DNA from: a virus | DNA length: 44,901 bases | Virus record (IMG/VR): IMGVR_UViG_3300027759_000148 | Location: 1-44,901 of that record | Direction: 5' to 3' (one strand) | In this document: in pieces, positions 1-8,392 of the stretch | Layout of the letters: each line of letters opens with the position of its first letter | How positions within the stretch are numbered: position 1 is the first letter of the stretch | Notes under the pieces: model-generated | What the model was told of the DNA's origin: nothing | The model's input: only the letters and a program-made list of their open reading frames with translations | Database searches by the model: none | Made by a program: the position numbers and the translations under genes

Positions 1-195
1 AAATTTTTTATGATAATCGGGATTATCTATTTTCCATAATTTTAAATATGTTTTATTTTCATTTACTCTTGTTTTTGTATAAATAATTTTACATTCTTTA
101 CAAGAACTATAATAACCATCTATTTTTGATTTATCCGTGTAAAACTCACAAACCTCTTTTTCTTCTTTACATTTACTACATATCTTTGTTTGCAT
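1..195 (-). CDS. HNH endonuclease, N-terminal part (runs off left edge)
   Basis: Reading leftwards from an ATG at 195 gives 65 codons with no stop before the window edge, so only the N-terminus is present. It starts MQTKICSKCKEEKEVCEF and carries two CxxC pairs (CSKC, then CKEC about 24 residues later), a zinc ribbon. It aligns closely with the start of the complete HNH protein at 16323-16949, which has the same Cys spacing and the same KICSKCKE start. The HNH core itself lies outside the window. Its start overlaps the end of the upstream RHH gene by 20 nt, exactly as in the second cassette. By analogy it is a free-standing, probably homing, endonuclease. Confidence 0.75.
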   Translation of the reverse strand, partial: MQTKICSKCKEEKEVCEFYTDKSKIDGYYSSCKECKIIYTKTRVNENKTYLKLWKIDNPDYHKKF

Positions 196-331
196 AATAC
201 TCTATTAATAATTTCTCTAACAATCTTGATTTATTTGTTTTTTCTTTAACCATACGATTAAATAAACGAGGATCTAAACTTATTCCAAACTTAACCTTTC
301 TGTCTTCAACTAATTTTAATTTTCTTCCCAT
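176..331 (-). CDS. Small ribbon-helix-helix protein, cassette 1
   Basis: A 51-aa protein starting MGRKLK. A longer upstream-extended frame (to 367) is less likely, because the promoter-like TATTTAT lies at 337-343, only 5 nt before this ATG, and because the paralogue at 16187-16342 is also exactly 51 aa and starts MGRPKK. The layout is a basic N-terminus, a short strand (VKFGISLD) and two helices ending EYYANKD, which fits a CopG/Arc-type ribbon-helix-helix DNA-binding fold. Known proteins of this fold act as dimeric repressors. It overlaps the HNH endonuclease gene by 20 nt, so the two are probably translationally coupled; it may repress its own promoter. The role is inferred. Confidence 0.7.
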   Translation of the reverse strand: MGRKLKLVEDRKVKFGISLDPRLFNRMVKEKTNKSRLLEKLLIEYYANKDM

Positions 332-336
332 ATTAT

Positions 337-343
337 ATAAATA
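337..343 (-). promoter_or_regulatory. TATTTAT promoter-like motif, RHH-HNH cassette 1
   Basis: On the minus strand TATTTAT is followed by ATAAT and then the ATG of the RHH gene, with 5 nt between motif and start codon. The same arrangement, with 6 nt, precedes the second cassette. If this is a -10 element the transcript is essentially leaderless. Confidence 0.5.
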
Positions 344-396
344 TCGCAAAAAATTAAAAAGTATCACTTTTTTTAAATTAAAATAAAAAAATCAAG

Positions 397-403
397 TATT
401 TAT
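397..403 (+). promoter_or_regulatory. TATTTAT promoter-like motif, upstream of 419 gene
   Basis: TATTTAT followed by ATATAAAAC lies 15 nt before the ATG at 419 and is divergent from the motif at 337-343. It belongs to a family of near-identical sites in front of most transcription units here. Confidence 0.5.
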
Positions 404-418
404 ATATAAAACAATTAA

Positions 419-1705
419 ATGGAGTGGTACATAAAAAAAAATGCTACGTTACCCGTTTTAAAGATGCAAGTCGTTAAAGACGGTAGAAGTGATTATAATA
501 AGATGATGGAAATGATTGTGGAATCTTCTATCTTTTTTTCAATGGTAGATACTGAGACGGGGATTCCAAGAATTGTTACTAGACCCGCTGGATTTGTTGA
601 GAAAACATTAATGGATCCTAATGCTGAGTATGAATATTATGTTTATTATCAATTCACATCAAATGACACAAGAAAAGTTGGGAGATATGAAGGCCAGTTC
701 TTATTAAGAAATTCAGATGGTACATTAATTTTACCTATTAGAGAAAAACTATATATAAACGTACAGGAAAGTTTCATTGCTGATGATCTTCCGTATGAGT
801 CTTGTTATGTTGTTGAGTTCCCTTGTTGTGCAAGTATCCCAACAACATCTACAACAACCACAACCCCTTGTCATAGTTGTGGACCATGTTGTCCTCCAAC
901 ACCAACCCCTTTAACAACAACCACAACCACAACCCCTACTCCAACATCAACACCTCCTGAAAATGTTGTTTATGATTTATCTATAGATGTGACAGCTGGT
1001 TCTATTGTTGTTGATTGTGTGTTGACATGTGATCGACCTGTTGATCAACTTGTGACATTAGAGGTTAATACTATTTTAGATTTGTTGTCTGGAGGTTCAA
1101 TTAATATACCGGCAACGGTATCTATATTACCAAATGAATTGTCAGGAACTATTCAGGTGATTAATACTGATTATGATTACTCTGATTTAGGGGAGACTGG
1201 GTATTTTGAGACTGGTGAAGTAAATGTGAGTGGGTTAACTTATAACCTTAATGGGGTTTTGAATCATTTCATTGTTACTCCAACACCAACTCCGACTAAT
1301 ACGACTACACCAACTGTAACCCCAACAAAGACTTTAACTCCTACACCGACTCCTACACCAACAACATTAAACGATAATTTAATTGTTTATTATGGTAAAT
1401 TGGAAAAATTATTTGTTGATTCAAATGATATGGTAGATTTGGGTATTTTGGAGACTAAAAATATTAAAAATGTATATTTATCTTACGGTATGATACCAGG
1501 GTATTGTTATGTGGTTGTTCCTGAGATATTGGATCAGCCGGTACACTTTAAAAACAGTGTTGATGGATGTAATGGATTTACCATTCCGTTCGCAAGACTT
1601 GACGACATTAGTGTATATGACTCAAATGGTGTTGCCAGTGTATATTATGTGTATAGATCTTATGTGTCAACAAGTTCAAGTGTTGATGTATGGGTTTGTG
1701 ATTAA
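419..1705 (+). CDS. Virion surface protein with Thr/Pro-rich linkers (unrecognised family)
   Basis: A 428-aa protein that I do not recognise. Residues 1-140 form a compact domain. Residues about 140-180 are a low-complexity linker of TTTTTT and PTPTP runs interrupted by a cysteine cluster (CHSCGPCC). Residues about 185-285 look like a beta-sandwich. A second TPTPTPT linker spans about 288-320, followed by a C-terminal domain of about 110 residues. Similar Thr/Pro linkers occur in the sheath and hub proteins of this window, and tail-fibre genes follow, so a virion-surface role is likely. A degraded paralogue of the N-terminal domain lies at 12953-13236, which shows that this domain is duplicated in the phage. 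No signal peptide is seen. Confidence 0.6.
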   Translation: MEWYIKKNATLPVLKMQVVKDGRSDYNKMMEMIVESSIFFSMVDTETGIPRIVTRPAGFVEKTLMDPNAEYEYYVYYQFTSNDTRKVGRYEGQFLLRNSDGTLILPIREKLYINVQESFIADDLPYESCYVVEFPCCASIPTTSTTTTTPCHSCGPCCPPTPTPLTTTTTTTPTPTSTPPENVVYDLSIDVTAGSIVVDCVLTCDRPVDQLVTLEVNTILDLLSGGSINIPATVSILPNELSGTIQVINTDYDYSDLGETGYFETGEVNVSGLTYNLNGVLNHFIVTPTPTPTNTTTPTVTPTKTLTPTPTPTPTTLNDNLIVYYGKLEKLFVDSNDMVDLGILETKNIKNVYLSYGMIPGYCYVVVPEILDQPVHFKNSVDGCNGFTIPFARLDDISVYDSNGVASVYYVYRSYVSTSSSVDVWVCD

Positions 1706-1721
1706 AAAAAATTATATGTAA

Positions 1722-2216
1722 ATGTCAGAATTTGAATTACTAGGAGGTATTGGTGTAATGGGCTTTATAAGCCCGATGGATACAAGAGACTCTTATGCTG
1801 TTATTGACCCAATTTATGGTATTGATGGACTTAGAAATGTTCATTCGATCCATGATTTAAATACCATTCCGTTTCTGAGAAGAAGGTCGGGTATGATTGT
1901 GGGGGTTAATGGTGGTGAGAAGTATTTCAAGTTAAAAAAGATTTCATGGATAAATGATATTACTGATTGGGTTGAAATTGATTTAACTAAAATCATTTAT
2001 ATAGATAAGGAGATTCCTTATGGAGTAATTGATGGAATTAACGATATTTTTGAATTATCTTCTGACCCAATTCCCAATTCTGAGCATTTATTCTTAAATG
2101 GGTTATTAAATGATTCTGGTATAGATGAGGACTATTTAATTGAAGGTAAGACCATTAAATTTTCCATTCCGCCTGATATTGGCATGAAAATAAGATGTAG
2201 TTATCGCAGTTTTTAA
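1722..2216 (+). CDS. Probable tail-fibre-associated structural protein
   Basis: A 164-aa protein starting 16 nt after the previous stop, so co-transcribed with it. The C-terminal half (GVIDGINDIFELSSDPIPNS, then a LFLNGLL core) resembles a beta-domain common at the ends of phage fibre and adhesin proteins; the 1148-aa fibre downstream ends with a similar pattern (an IVFLNGIMQ core). The N-terminus (about residues 1-85) is unrecognised. No catalytic motif is visible. A structural role is inferred from this C-terminal pattern and from the neighbours. Confidence 0.55.
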   Translation: MSEFELLGGIGVMGFISPMDTRDSYAVIDPIYGIDGLRNVHSIHDLNTIPFLRRRSGMIVGVNGGEKYFKLKKISWINDITDWVEIDLTKIIYIDKEIPYGVIDGINDIFELSSDPIPNSEHLFLNGLLNDSGIDEDYLIEGKTIKFSIPPDIGMKIRCSYRSF

Positions 2217-2228
2217 TGAGATTGTAGA

Positions 2229-2235
2229 TATTTAT
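2229..2235 (+). promoter_or_regulatory. TATTTAT promoter-like motif, upstream of 2269 gene
   Basis: GATATTTATAG lies 33 nt before the ATG at 2269, in the gap between the 1722 and 2269 genes. Confidence 0.45.
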
Positions 2236-2268
2236 AGTTAAGTGAAATAACAAAAAAGTAAAGACTAA

Positions 2269-2517
2269 ATGAATATTAATATGAGTGAGATTATAACCTA
2301 TGTAACATCCGATTTATATTTAACCGCCTATCTAAAGACTATGGGGTATAAATTAAAGGTTGAGAAAGTTAAAACAAAATCAAACTTTATTTTTGAATCT
2401 TCCCCCGAGCTACTATCACATGTAGATGAGTATTTAACCGAAATGGGTTCCTGTGAACCGTTGGCGTACACAAACGCAATCAAGAACATTAAAAATTTAT
2501 TGTACAACAAAAAATAA
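2269..2517 (+). CDS. Small protein, resembles DUF5659-type domain
   Basis: An 82-aa protein; an in-frame ATG four codons in (2281, MSEIITYV) is an alternative start. The pattern DLYLTAYLKTMGYKL, then FIFESSPEL, and a C-terminal AYTNAIKNIKNLLY resembles DUF5659, a small domain of unknown function in which an N-terminal D-L/F-YLAAYL motif and a terminal alanine-rich helix are conserved. It stands alone between virion genes with its own promoter-like motif upstream and a weak terminator downstream. I cannot assign a role; it could be a small regulator. Confidence 0.55.
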   Translation: MNINMSEIITYVTSDLYLTAYLKTMGYKLKVEKVKTKSNFIFESSPELLSHVDEYLTEMGSCEPLAYTNAIKNIKNLLYNKK

Positions 2518-2541
2518 ACATTTTAATTAATGTGTTTTTTT
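2518..2541 (+). terminator. Weak terminator after 2269-2517 gene
   Basis: A short stem ACATT/AATGT (2518-2522 with 2529-2533) is followed by GTG and a run of nine or more T. The stem is short and AT-rich, so the call is tentative. Confidence 0.4.
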
Positions 2542-2621
2542 TTGTTAATGACCCTTTAAACCGGGTTGTGCAAAATTTCTATGTCCTTAAAAAATAAATA
2601 AATAATTAAAAACAAATTTTT

Positions 2622-5600
2622 ATGTCAAATACTAAAATTGTATTAAATAGACAGTCTGATTTAATATTGGACAACGCGGAAATTACATCACCAGTTGGTA
2701 TCGTCTTAGCTGACATCGCTGGAGCTACTGATGCAATATCTGCTGAAGAATCATTAAGAGTAGCTGCGGTAGCTGCTGAAGAATCAATGAGAATAGCTGG
2801 TGATGTTGAAGTAACTCAACTGGTAAGAAATGAACGAGATACTCGTGTCGCTGCTGTATCTACTGAAGAGTCTGCTCGTATCGCTGGTGATTTAAACCTT
2901 CAAAACCAAATCGACAATGTACTGTCTAATGTTGATGGTGCTGCTTTGGATTCATTAACGGAAATCGTTGGAGCTTTCCAATCTGCTGATGATGATTTGA
3001 ATGGTGCTATCACACTTTTAGCTAACACTGCAAGTTCTGCATTGTCAACTGAAGTTGAAGCTCGTATCTCTGATGTTGACGCTGAACAAGCAAGAGCTGA
3101 ATCAGCTGAAGCTGTATTGACTGCTGATTTATCTGCTGAAAGATCTGCTAGAATTCTTTCTATAGCTGCTGAAGTTGAAAAAGAAGTATCTAAAAGAATC
3201 GCTGATGTTGATGCTGAAGAGTCTCGTGCTAGCGAAGCTGAAGAAATGTTAGCTGCTGATTTATCTTCTGAAGTTGCTGCTCGTGAAGCGGCTATTTCTG
3301 CTGAGTCATCAGTTAGAAGAGAAAATGATGAGGCCGAAGAGTCTCGTGCTATCGAAGCTGAAGGTTCATTAGCTACAGTTATCGCTGCTGAACACAGTGA
3401 ACACATCGCAAACGAATTATCTATCGTTACTGCAATGGATGCTGCTGATTCATCTGAAGCATCTGCTCGTATCGCTGGTGATGCATCATTAACTGCTGAT
3501 TTAGCTGCTGAAGGTGTTCGTGCTGGAAACGCTGAAGGCGTATTAACTGCTAATTTAGCTGCTGAAGGTGTTCGTGCTGGAAATGCTGAAGCTAGTTTAG
3601 CTACTGATTTAGCTTCTGAAATCATGAACAGAGGTAATGCTATTGATAATGAGCAATCTGCAAGAATCGATGGTGACCAATCACTACAAAACCAAATTGA
3701 TTTCATCACAGACAACACTGATGCTGCTGCAATTGATTCATTAACTGAAATCGTTGCTGCTTTCCAAAGTGCTGACGGAGAAATCAATGGTGCAATTACT
3801 ACATTAGCAGATGCTGCTGGTGCTAACTTGTCAACTGAGGTTGCTCGTGCTACAAGTGTTGAAGGTGTATTAACTGCTGATTTATCTACTGAAGTTGCTG
3901 CAAGAGAAGCTGCTGTTTCTATGGAAGAAGCTGCTCGTATTGCTGCTGAGTTAGTTTTAACTAATAGTTTATCTGTTGAAGTTGCTGCACGTATCGCTGA
4001 TGTTGATGTTGAAGAAGCAAGAGCAATGGCTGCTGAGTTAGTTTTAACTAATGATTTATCCGCTGAAGTTGCTGCTCGTATCGCTGATGTTGATGCTGAA
4101 GAGTCTCGTGCTATGGCTGCTGAGTTAGTTTTAACTAACAACTTGTCTACAGAAATGTCTGCACGTATTGCTGACGTTGATGCTGAAGCATCTCGTGCTA
4201 CTGCTGCTGAAGGTATATTAACTGCTGATTTATCAAGTGAAGTTGCTAACAGAGGAACAGCTGTAACTGCTGAAGCTTCTTACAGAGTTGCTGGAGATTT
4301 ATCTCTACAAAACCAAATTGACTTCATCACAGAAAACATCGACCCAGTTGCTATCGATTCATTAACTGAAATCGTTGCTGCTTTCCAATCTGCTGATGGT
4401 GATATTAACGGAGCAATTACAGAATTAGCTGATGCTGCTGGTGCTAACTTGTCAACTGAAGTTGCTCGTGCTACAAGTGCTGAAGCTGTATTGACATCTG
4501 ATTTATCAAGTGAAGTATCTGCAAGAATTGCTGATGTTGATGCTGAAGAGTCTAGAGCTACTGCGGCTGAGTTAGTTTTAACAAACGATTTATCTTCTGA
4601 AGTATCAAACAGAATTGCTGACGTTGATGCTGAAGAGTCTCGTGCTACTGCTGCTGAGTTAGTTTTAACAAACAACTTGTCTACTGAAGTTTCTAACAGA
4701 ATTGCTGACGTTGATGCTGAACAAGCAAGAGCTGAAAGTGCTGAAGCTGTATTGACTGCTGATTTATCAAGTGAAATGTCTGCTCGTATCGCTGATGTTG
4801 ATGCTGAAGAGTCTAGAGCTATGGCTGCTGAAGATTTACTTGATGGTGACCTTCGTTCTGAAATGATGAACAGACAAATTGCTGTTGATGCTGAAGCATC
4901 TTACCGTGTTTCAGGTGATTTGTCACTTCAAAACCAAATTGACTTCATTACATCTAACGTTGATGCTGCTGCAATCGATTCATTAACTGAAATCGTTTCT
5001 GCGTTCCAATCTGCTGATGGTGATATCAACAACGCAATCACTACATTAGCTGATGCTGCTGGTGCTAACTTGTCAACGGAAGTTGCAAGAGCTGAAAGTG
5101 CTGAAGCTGTATTGACTGCTGATTTATCAAGTGAAGTATCTAATAGAGAATCTGCTGACACTAGTTTAGCTGTTGCTTTATCTATTGAAGTGTCTAAAAG
5201 AAATGATTTAGGACAAAGCGTTTATTCTGAAGTTTCTAACAGAACTGCTGACGTTGATGCTGAAGAATCAAGAGCTATCGCTGCTGAAGGTGTTTTAACA
5301 TCAGATTTATCTTCTGAAGTTGCTAACAGAGAAGCTGCAATATCTGCTGAAGAATCAATGAGAGTTGAAGCTGACGCATCTATCGCTGCTGAATTGTCTT
5401 CTGACATTGCTGGATTAGCTGATGTTGATGGAACAACTATCGTTCTTAACGGTGATACTAACCAAATCGAATTGGCTGACGAAGTTGCTGCTGGTGCTGG
5501 TGGAAATAGAACGTTCTTAGGTGAAATAGATATCAAAACAATCTTGAAAGTAGGTGGTGTTGATGTAATGGCTGAAATTAGTTCAGAAATTGCAAGAGCT

Positions 5601-6068
5601 GAAGCTGCTGAAGCGTCTATCGCTGAAGAATTGTCAACTGAAGTATCTTACTTAATAGCTAACACAGATTTAGGTTCAATCGATTCATTCGCTGAAATCG
5701 TTTCTGAATTGTCTAATGAGATTGCAAGAGCTGAAAGTGTTGAGGGTTCAATTGAAACTTCTGTTAACAACTTGTCAACTAACACTGAGATGTATGTAGA
5801 TGATAATAGACCTACAATGCTTGGATTCAAACAAGACCCTGATGGTGCAGTCTCAGCATTCACATGTAATGTTGAAATTGAAACACAAATTGTATTCCTT
5901 AATGGTATAATGCAACTTGAAGACCAAGATTACACTATTGCTTCTGTTGCTGGAGCGAAAGGCGCAATGAATACTGAGGTTACATTTGCTTCTGCACCAG
6001 CAGCGACAGATAGAATCAATATCTATGGTGTTTCTAACAAGATTCGTCCATTTTTAGGAATAAATTAA
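2622..6068 (+). CDS. Long coiled-coil tail fibre protein with internal repeats
   Basis: An 1148-aa protein rich in Ala, Glu, Ser and Asp with almost no aromatic residues. Most of residues 40-930 are repeats of about 29 residues of the type IADVDAEESRATAAELVLTN followed by DLSSEVSAR. The periodicity fits a mixed heptad/hendecad coiled coil, as in trimeric fibre shafts. At a larger scale, a block containing QNQIDF..., then SLTEIVAAFQSADG, then AITTLADAAGANLSTE recurs four times (about 2900, 3690, 4310 and 4930) and once in decayed form near 5680. The last about 85 residues form a different beta-rich tip (cores FTCNVEIETQIVFLNG and ATDRINIYG). It is probably a long tail fibre shaft with a C-terminal knob. 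Reverse-strand open frames here are shadows of the biased repeats. Confidence 0.8.
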   Translation: MSNTKIVLNRQSDLILDNAEITSPVGIVLADIAGATDAISAEESLRVAAVAAEESMRIAGDVEVTQLVRNERDTRVAAVSTEESARIAGDLNLQNQIDNVLSNVDGAALDSLTEIVGAFQSADDDLNGAITLLANTASSALSTEVEARISDVDAEQARAESAEAVLTADLSAERSARILSIAAEVEKEVSKRIADVDAEESRASEAEEMLAADLSSEVAAREAAISAESSVRRENDEAEESRAIEAEGSLATVIAAEHSEHIANELSIVTAMDAADSSEASARIAGDASLTADLAAEGVRAGNAEGVLTANLAAEGVRAGNAEASLATDLASEIMNRGNAIDNEQSARIDGDQSLQNQIDFITDNTDAAAIDSLTEIVAAFQSADGEINGAITTLADAAGANLSTEVARATSVEGVLTADLSTEVAAREAAVSMEEAARIAAELVLTNSLSVEVAARIADVDVEEARAMAAELVLTNDLSAEVAARIADVDAEESRAMAAELVLTNNLSTEMSARIADVDAEASRATAAEGILTADLSSEVANRGTAVTAEASYRVAGDLSLQNQIDFITENIDPVAIDSLTEIVAAFQSADGDINGAITELADAAGANLSTEVARATSAEAVLTSDLSSEVSARIADVDAEESRATAAELVLTNDLSSEVSNRIADVDAEESRATAAELVLTNNLSTEVSNRIADVDAEQARAESAEAVLTADLSSEMSARIADVDAEESRAMAAEDLLDGDLRSEMMNRQIAVDAEASYRVSGDLSLQNQIDFITSNVDAAAIDSLTEIVSAFQSADGDINNAITTLADAAGANLSTEVARAESAEAVLTADLSSEVSNRESADTSLAVALSIEVSKRNDLGQSVYSEVSNRTADVDAEESRAIAAEGVLTSDLSSEVANREAAISAEESMRVEADASIAAELSSDIAGLADVDGTTIVLNGDTNQIELADEVAAGAGGNRTFLGEIDIKTILKVGGVDVMAEISSEIARAEAAEASIAEELSTEVSYLIANTDLGSIDSFAEIVSELSNEIARAESVEGSIETSVNNLSTNTEMYVDDNRPTMLGFKQDPDGAVSAFTCNVEIETQIVFLNGIMQLEDQDYTIASVAGAKGAMNTEVTFASAPAATDRINIYGVSNKIRPFLGIN
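2720..5400 (+). repeat. Tandem 87-nt (29-residue) repeats in fibre gene
   Basis: The DNA repeats a unit encoding IADVDAEESRA...LVLTNDLSSEVSAR with high nucleotide identity between copies, interrupted by four longer blocks encoding SLTEIVAAFQSADG. Such arrays can expand or contract by recombination, which would change fibre length. Confidence 0.75.
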
Positions 6069-6094
6069 TCCATAACACTTAACACATAAAGATA

Positions 6095-6120
6095 ATGGGA
6101 GGATGAAATACTCCTCCCAT
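6095..6120 (+). terminator. Hairpin terminator after fibre gene
   Basis: A perfect 9-bp stem ATGGGAGGA/TCCTCCCAT with an 8-nt loop follows the fibre gene stop by about 25 nt. The downstream tract is A-rich rather than T-rich, so it may act mainly as a 3' end or processing hairpin. Confidence 0.6.
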
Positions 6121-6139
6121 ACCTTAAAAAATAAAACAA

Positions 6140-6514
6140 ATGATAGAAGTACCTTTAAAAATAGAAATTAAAGAAAGTCCAAATAAAGGACTTGGTGTGT
6201 TTGCGAAGGAAAAAATCTTAAAAGATGAAATCATTGAAATATGTCCTTTAATTAAATTAGATGTACCTCATAATTCAGATGTTTTAGATGACTACAGATT
6301 CTATTATCCAAGAAAAACGGCAAAAGATTATGTAGTTGTGTTAGGGTATGGGTCTTTGTATAATCATAACGACCAAAACAACGCTGATTGGAGAGATGGA
6401 AAACCAATGACATTTGAATTTTTTGCAACTAAGGACATTGAACTTGGTGAAGAAATTTATTTAAAATACGGTGGACCAGAATACTTCAAACAAAGGCCAA
6501 AAGATTGGTTGTAA
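6140..6514 (+). CDS. SET-domain protein, putative protein lysine methyltransferase
   Basis: A 124-aa protein consisting of a minimal SET domain and nothing else. Visible motifs in order are KGLGVFAKE near residue 17 (the SAM-binding GxG-type N-terminal motif), GYGSLYNHNDQNNADW near 70-86 (equivalent to the NHSCxPN motif) and FFATKDIELGEEIYLKYG near 94-111 (equivalent to the GEEL/F-YG end). SET proteins transfer methyl groups from S-adenosylmethionine to lysine side chains. Minimal SET proteins of this size are known from viruses and bacteria. Here the gene sits between two adhesin genes with a terminator on each side, so the substrate might be a virion protein or a host protein. The family call is good; the substrate is unknown. 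Confidence 0.75.
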   Translation: MIEVPLKIEIKESPNKGLGVFAKEKILKDEIIEICPLIKLDVPHNSDVLDDYRFYYPRKTAKDYVVVLGYGSLYNHNDQNNADWRDGKPMTFEFFATKDIELGEEIYLKYGGPEYFKQRPKDWL

Positions 6515-6532
6515 TAAAACAAACACATAATG

Positions 6533-6550
6533 GGGGAGGTTTACCTCCCC
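6533..6550 (+). terminator. Hairpin terminator after SET gene
   Basis: A GC-rich stem GGGGAGG/CCTCCCC with a TTTA loop is followed by TATTTATGTTTTTT, a good intrinsic terminator with a T-rich tail. Confidence 0.75.
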
Positions 6551-6557
6551 TATTTAT
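6551..6557 (+). promoter_or_regulatory. TATTTAT motif directly after terminator, upstream of LRR gene
   Basis: TATTTAT follows the terminator stem immediately and lies 40 nt before the ATG at 6598. It could serve both as terminator tail and as promoter of the adhesin gene; the call is weak because the tail alone would explain the T-rich sequence. Confidence 0.35.
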
Positions 6558-6597
6558 GTTTTTTAAATAAACAATTAAAAATTAAAAAATAAAAAAA

Positions 6598-8133
6598 ATG
6601 ACACAGAATAAACTTAGAGTGAAAGGTGTTAATAGTGGTGGTGGAGTTATTTTACCACAATTAATCACTTTCACAAAAGCGGATTACGGAACTGATGTTG
6701 ATGTGATATCACAATACTTAACGTTGAAACGTGGGAATAATGCTGGACTGTTTAACACTAATGAAGGGGCAACATATAATGGTACTTTCGAAGGCGGTAA
6801 AAATCATCTATGGTGTGTGGCAAATGAAGGGGACTTTACGTATGATAGTTATGTGGATTTGTGGAATACATTTGACCCATCAACAATTGACATAACTCAA
6901 TTACAATCTGATTACGAGAATGGTGGTAACCTATTTGATTTTAGTGACAAATCAATGGTTCCTTGGGGTAGGGTTCATAATAGTATGCCTCTTGAAATGT
7001 TAAACAAAGAAATGATTATGTTGGATGTACTTGATGGTAAATTCTATAAAGTAAAATTCACTCAATGGACTAATGGAGGTGCTGGTGGTGGATTATCTTA
7101 TACTAGACAATTGTTTTATTCAGTACCGGAGGTTCTAGTGGTGAACCTAACTCTACCATTTAATGCTAATGATGGAGATACAATTGATGGACAATTCGGG
7201 TCTTCAACAGGGTATTATAAAGTTGAATATTGGGATGGGACATCTGAGGTATTAGGTGATGGTAAAGTATACGATTCAATTTCAATGAAAGCCGATGGAA
7301 TATCATCATTCTATAAACAATTCAATAGTTCAGACTTAAACAATGGACAAATAGTAATAACTAGTTGCACTTCATATGGGTCACCATCTGGAGACATTAT
7401 TTTTGTCGCATTAACTAATCCATGTTATGGTAATTTTGATGTGAATAGTCTAACTAACTTAACTTATTTACATGTTCAGAATAATGAATCACTAACATCA
7501 CTTAACGTATCTAGCTTAAGAAACTTAACGTATTTAGATATTAATGATAACCAATTAACTGAGATTTTATTTCCTCAGTTAATTCCATTGGGTGGGGTTA
7601 TGATGATTCCAGAGTTAAAAAGTTTACAGGTTATTGGTAACCCATTACTAACAACACTTATTGGTTTAAATAATTCTAACTTAACAAGTTTAAAAATTGA
7701 AAATAACAACTCATTAACATCTCTTGATGTGAGTGGTTTATCTAACTTACCAAGTTTAGAGATCAATAGTAACACATCATTAACATCACTTGATGTAACT
7801 GGTTTAATTAACGCAACACTCTTAAGAGTTTATGATAACACATCATTAACATCACTTATTGGTTTAACTGATTTAACTAACTTAACAAGTTTATTTGTTT
7901 ATTATACATCATTAACATCACTTGATATAACTGGTTTAAGTAATTTAATATATTTACAAGCTCGTGAAAATCCATTTGGCGGTACTGGTTATGACAATTT
8001 GTTAATTGAATTGGATACTAACGGTACTTCAGGAGGAACTTTCGCAGCTGGTGGTAGTACGTTTAATAGAACATCTGCTAGTAACGACGCGTTTGCTAAT
8101 TTGATTGACAAAGGTTGGTCTTTGGATATGTGA
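6598..8133 (+). CDS. Leucine-rich-repeat adhesin/receptor-binding protein
   Basis: A 511-aa protein. The N-terminus reads MTQNKLRVKGVNSGGG, a module that reappears near the C-terminus of the 687-aa LRR protein downstream. Residues about 20-260 form a region with many Gly and aromatic residues, probably the virion-attachment or beta-domain. Residues about 275-460 are irregular leucine-rich repeats of the type TSLDVSGLSNLPSLEINSN. The C-terminal cap ends NRTSASNDAFANLIDKGW, a cap I associate with phage and Bacteroidota LRR proteins and shared with the downstream protein. LRR domains usually bind proteins or glycans, so a host-receptor role is likely. Terminators lie on both sides, making it a single-gene unit. 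Confidence 0.7.
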   Translation: MTQNKLRVKGVNSGGGVILPQLITFTKADYGTDVDVISQYLTLKRGNNAGLFNTNEGATYNGTFEGGKNHLWCVANEGDFTYDSYVDLWNTFDPSTIDITQLQSDYENGGNLFDFSDKSMVPWGRVHNSMPLEMLNKEMIMLDVLDGKFYKVKFTQWTNGGAGGGLSYTRQLFYSVPEVLVVNLTLPFNANDGDTIDGQFGSSTGYYKVEYWDGTSEVLGDGKVYDSISMKADGISSFYKQFNSSDLNNGQIVITSCTSYGSPSGDIIFVALTNPCYGNFDVNSLTNLTYLHVQNNESLTSLNVSSLRNLTYLDINDNQLTEILFPQLIPLGGVMMIPELKSLQVIGNPLLTTLIGLNNSNLTSLKIENNNSLTSLDVSGLSNLPSLEINSNTSLTSLDVTGLINATLLRVYDNTSLTSLIGLTDLTNLTSLFVYYTSLTSLDITGLSNLIYLQARENPFGGTGYDNLLIELDTNGTSGGTFAAGGSTFNRTSASNDAFANLIDKGWSLDM

Positions 8134-8147
8134 TAACACAATCAAAA

Positions 8148-8175
8148 AACACCAAGGTAGAAATATCTTGGTGTT
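8148..8175 (+). terminator. Hairpin terminator after first LRR gene
   Basis: A perfect 9-bp stem AACACCAAG/CTTGGTGTT with a 10-nt loop, preceded by A-rich and followed by ATTAT sequence, lies 15 nt after the stop. Confidence 0.65.
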
Positions 8176-8211
8176 ATTATAACAATAAACAAATGACAAA
8201 AAATTAAAAGT

Positions 8212-8364
8212 ATGGAAAAAGAAAGAAAGGTAAAATCCTTGATGCCATTTAAGATGTTAAAACGTTTTAAAACGAATGGAGAAGCTGAGTTGGAAACTCT
8301 TGGACTTAATAATAATAGAATGGGATTCAAACACCCAGAATTTCCAAAGTTTGATAAAAAATAA
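8212..8364 (+). CDS. Small 50-aa protein between LRR genes (unrecognised)
   Basis: ATG at 8212 opens a 50-codon frame ending in TAA at 8362-8364. It starts MEKERKVKSLMPFKMLKRFK and ends HPEFPKFDKK, so it is strongly basic. An A-rich leader precedes the ATG as in other genes here, and the next gene follows 28 nt later. No TM segment or known domain is seen. It falls below usual length cut-offs but fits exactly between terminator and next gene, which supports a real small gene. Function is unknown. Confidence 0.5.
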   Translation: MEKERKVKSLMPFKMLKRFKTNGEAELETLGLNNNRMGFKHPEFPKFDKK

Positions 8365-8392
8365 TAATAAACAATTAAATAACTAAAAAATT

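Noticed and set aside
1266-1370. Thr/Pro-encoding ACN/CCN repeats as a possible microsatellite regulator
   Set aside because: In frame within the protein and matched by linkers of the same composition in other virion genes; better explained as a protein linker.
1470-1482. TATTTAT copy inside the 419-1705 gene
   Set aside because: Within a coding region with no gene start nearby; such copies are expected by chance in AT-rich DNA.
2900-5863. Long minus-strand open frames (up to 413 aa) opposite the fibre gene, rich in Ser/Ala/Thr
   Set aside because: They mirror the repetitive, biased codons of the coiled-coil gene; low-complexity composition, no promoter motif, no plausible starts.
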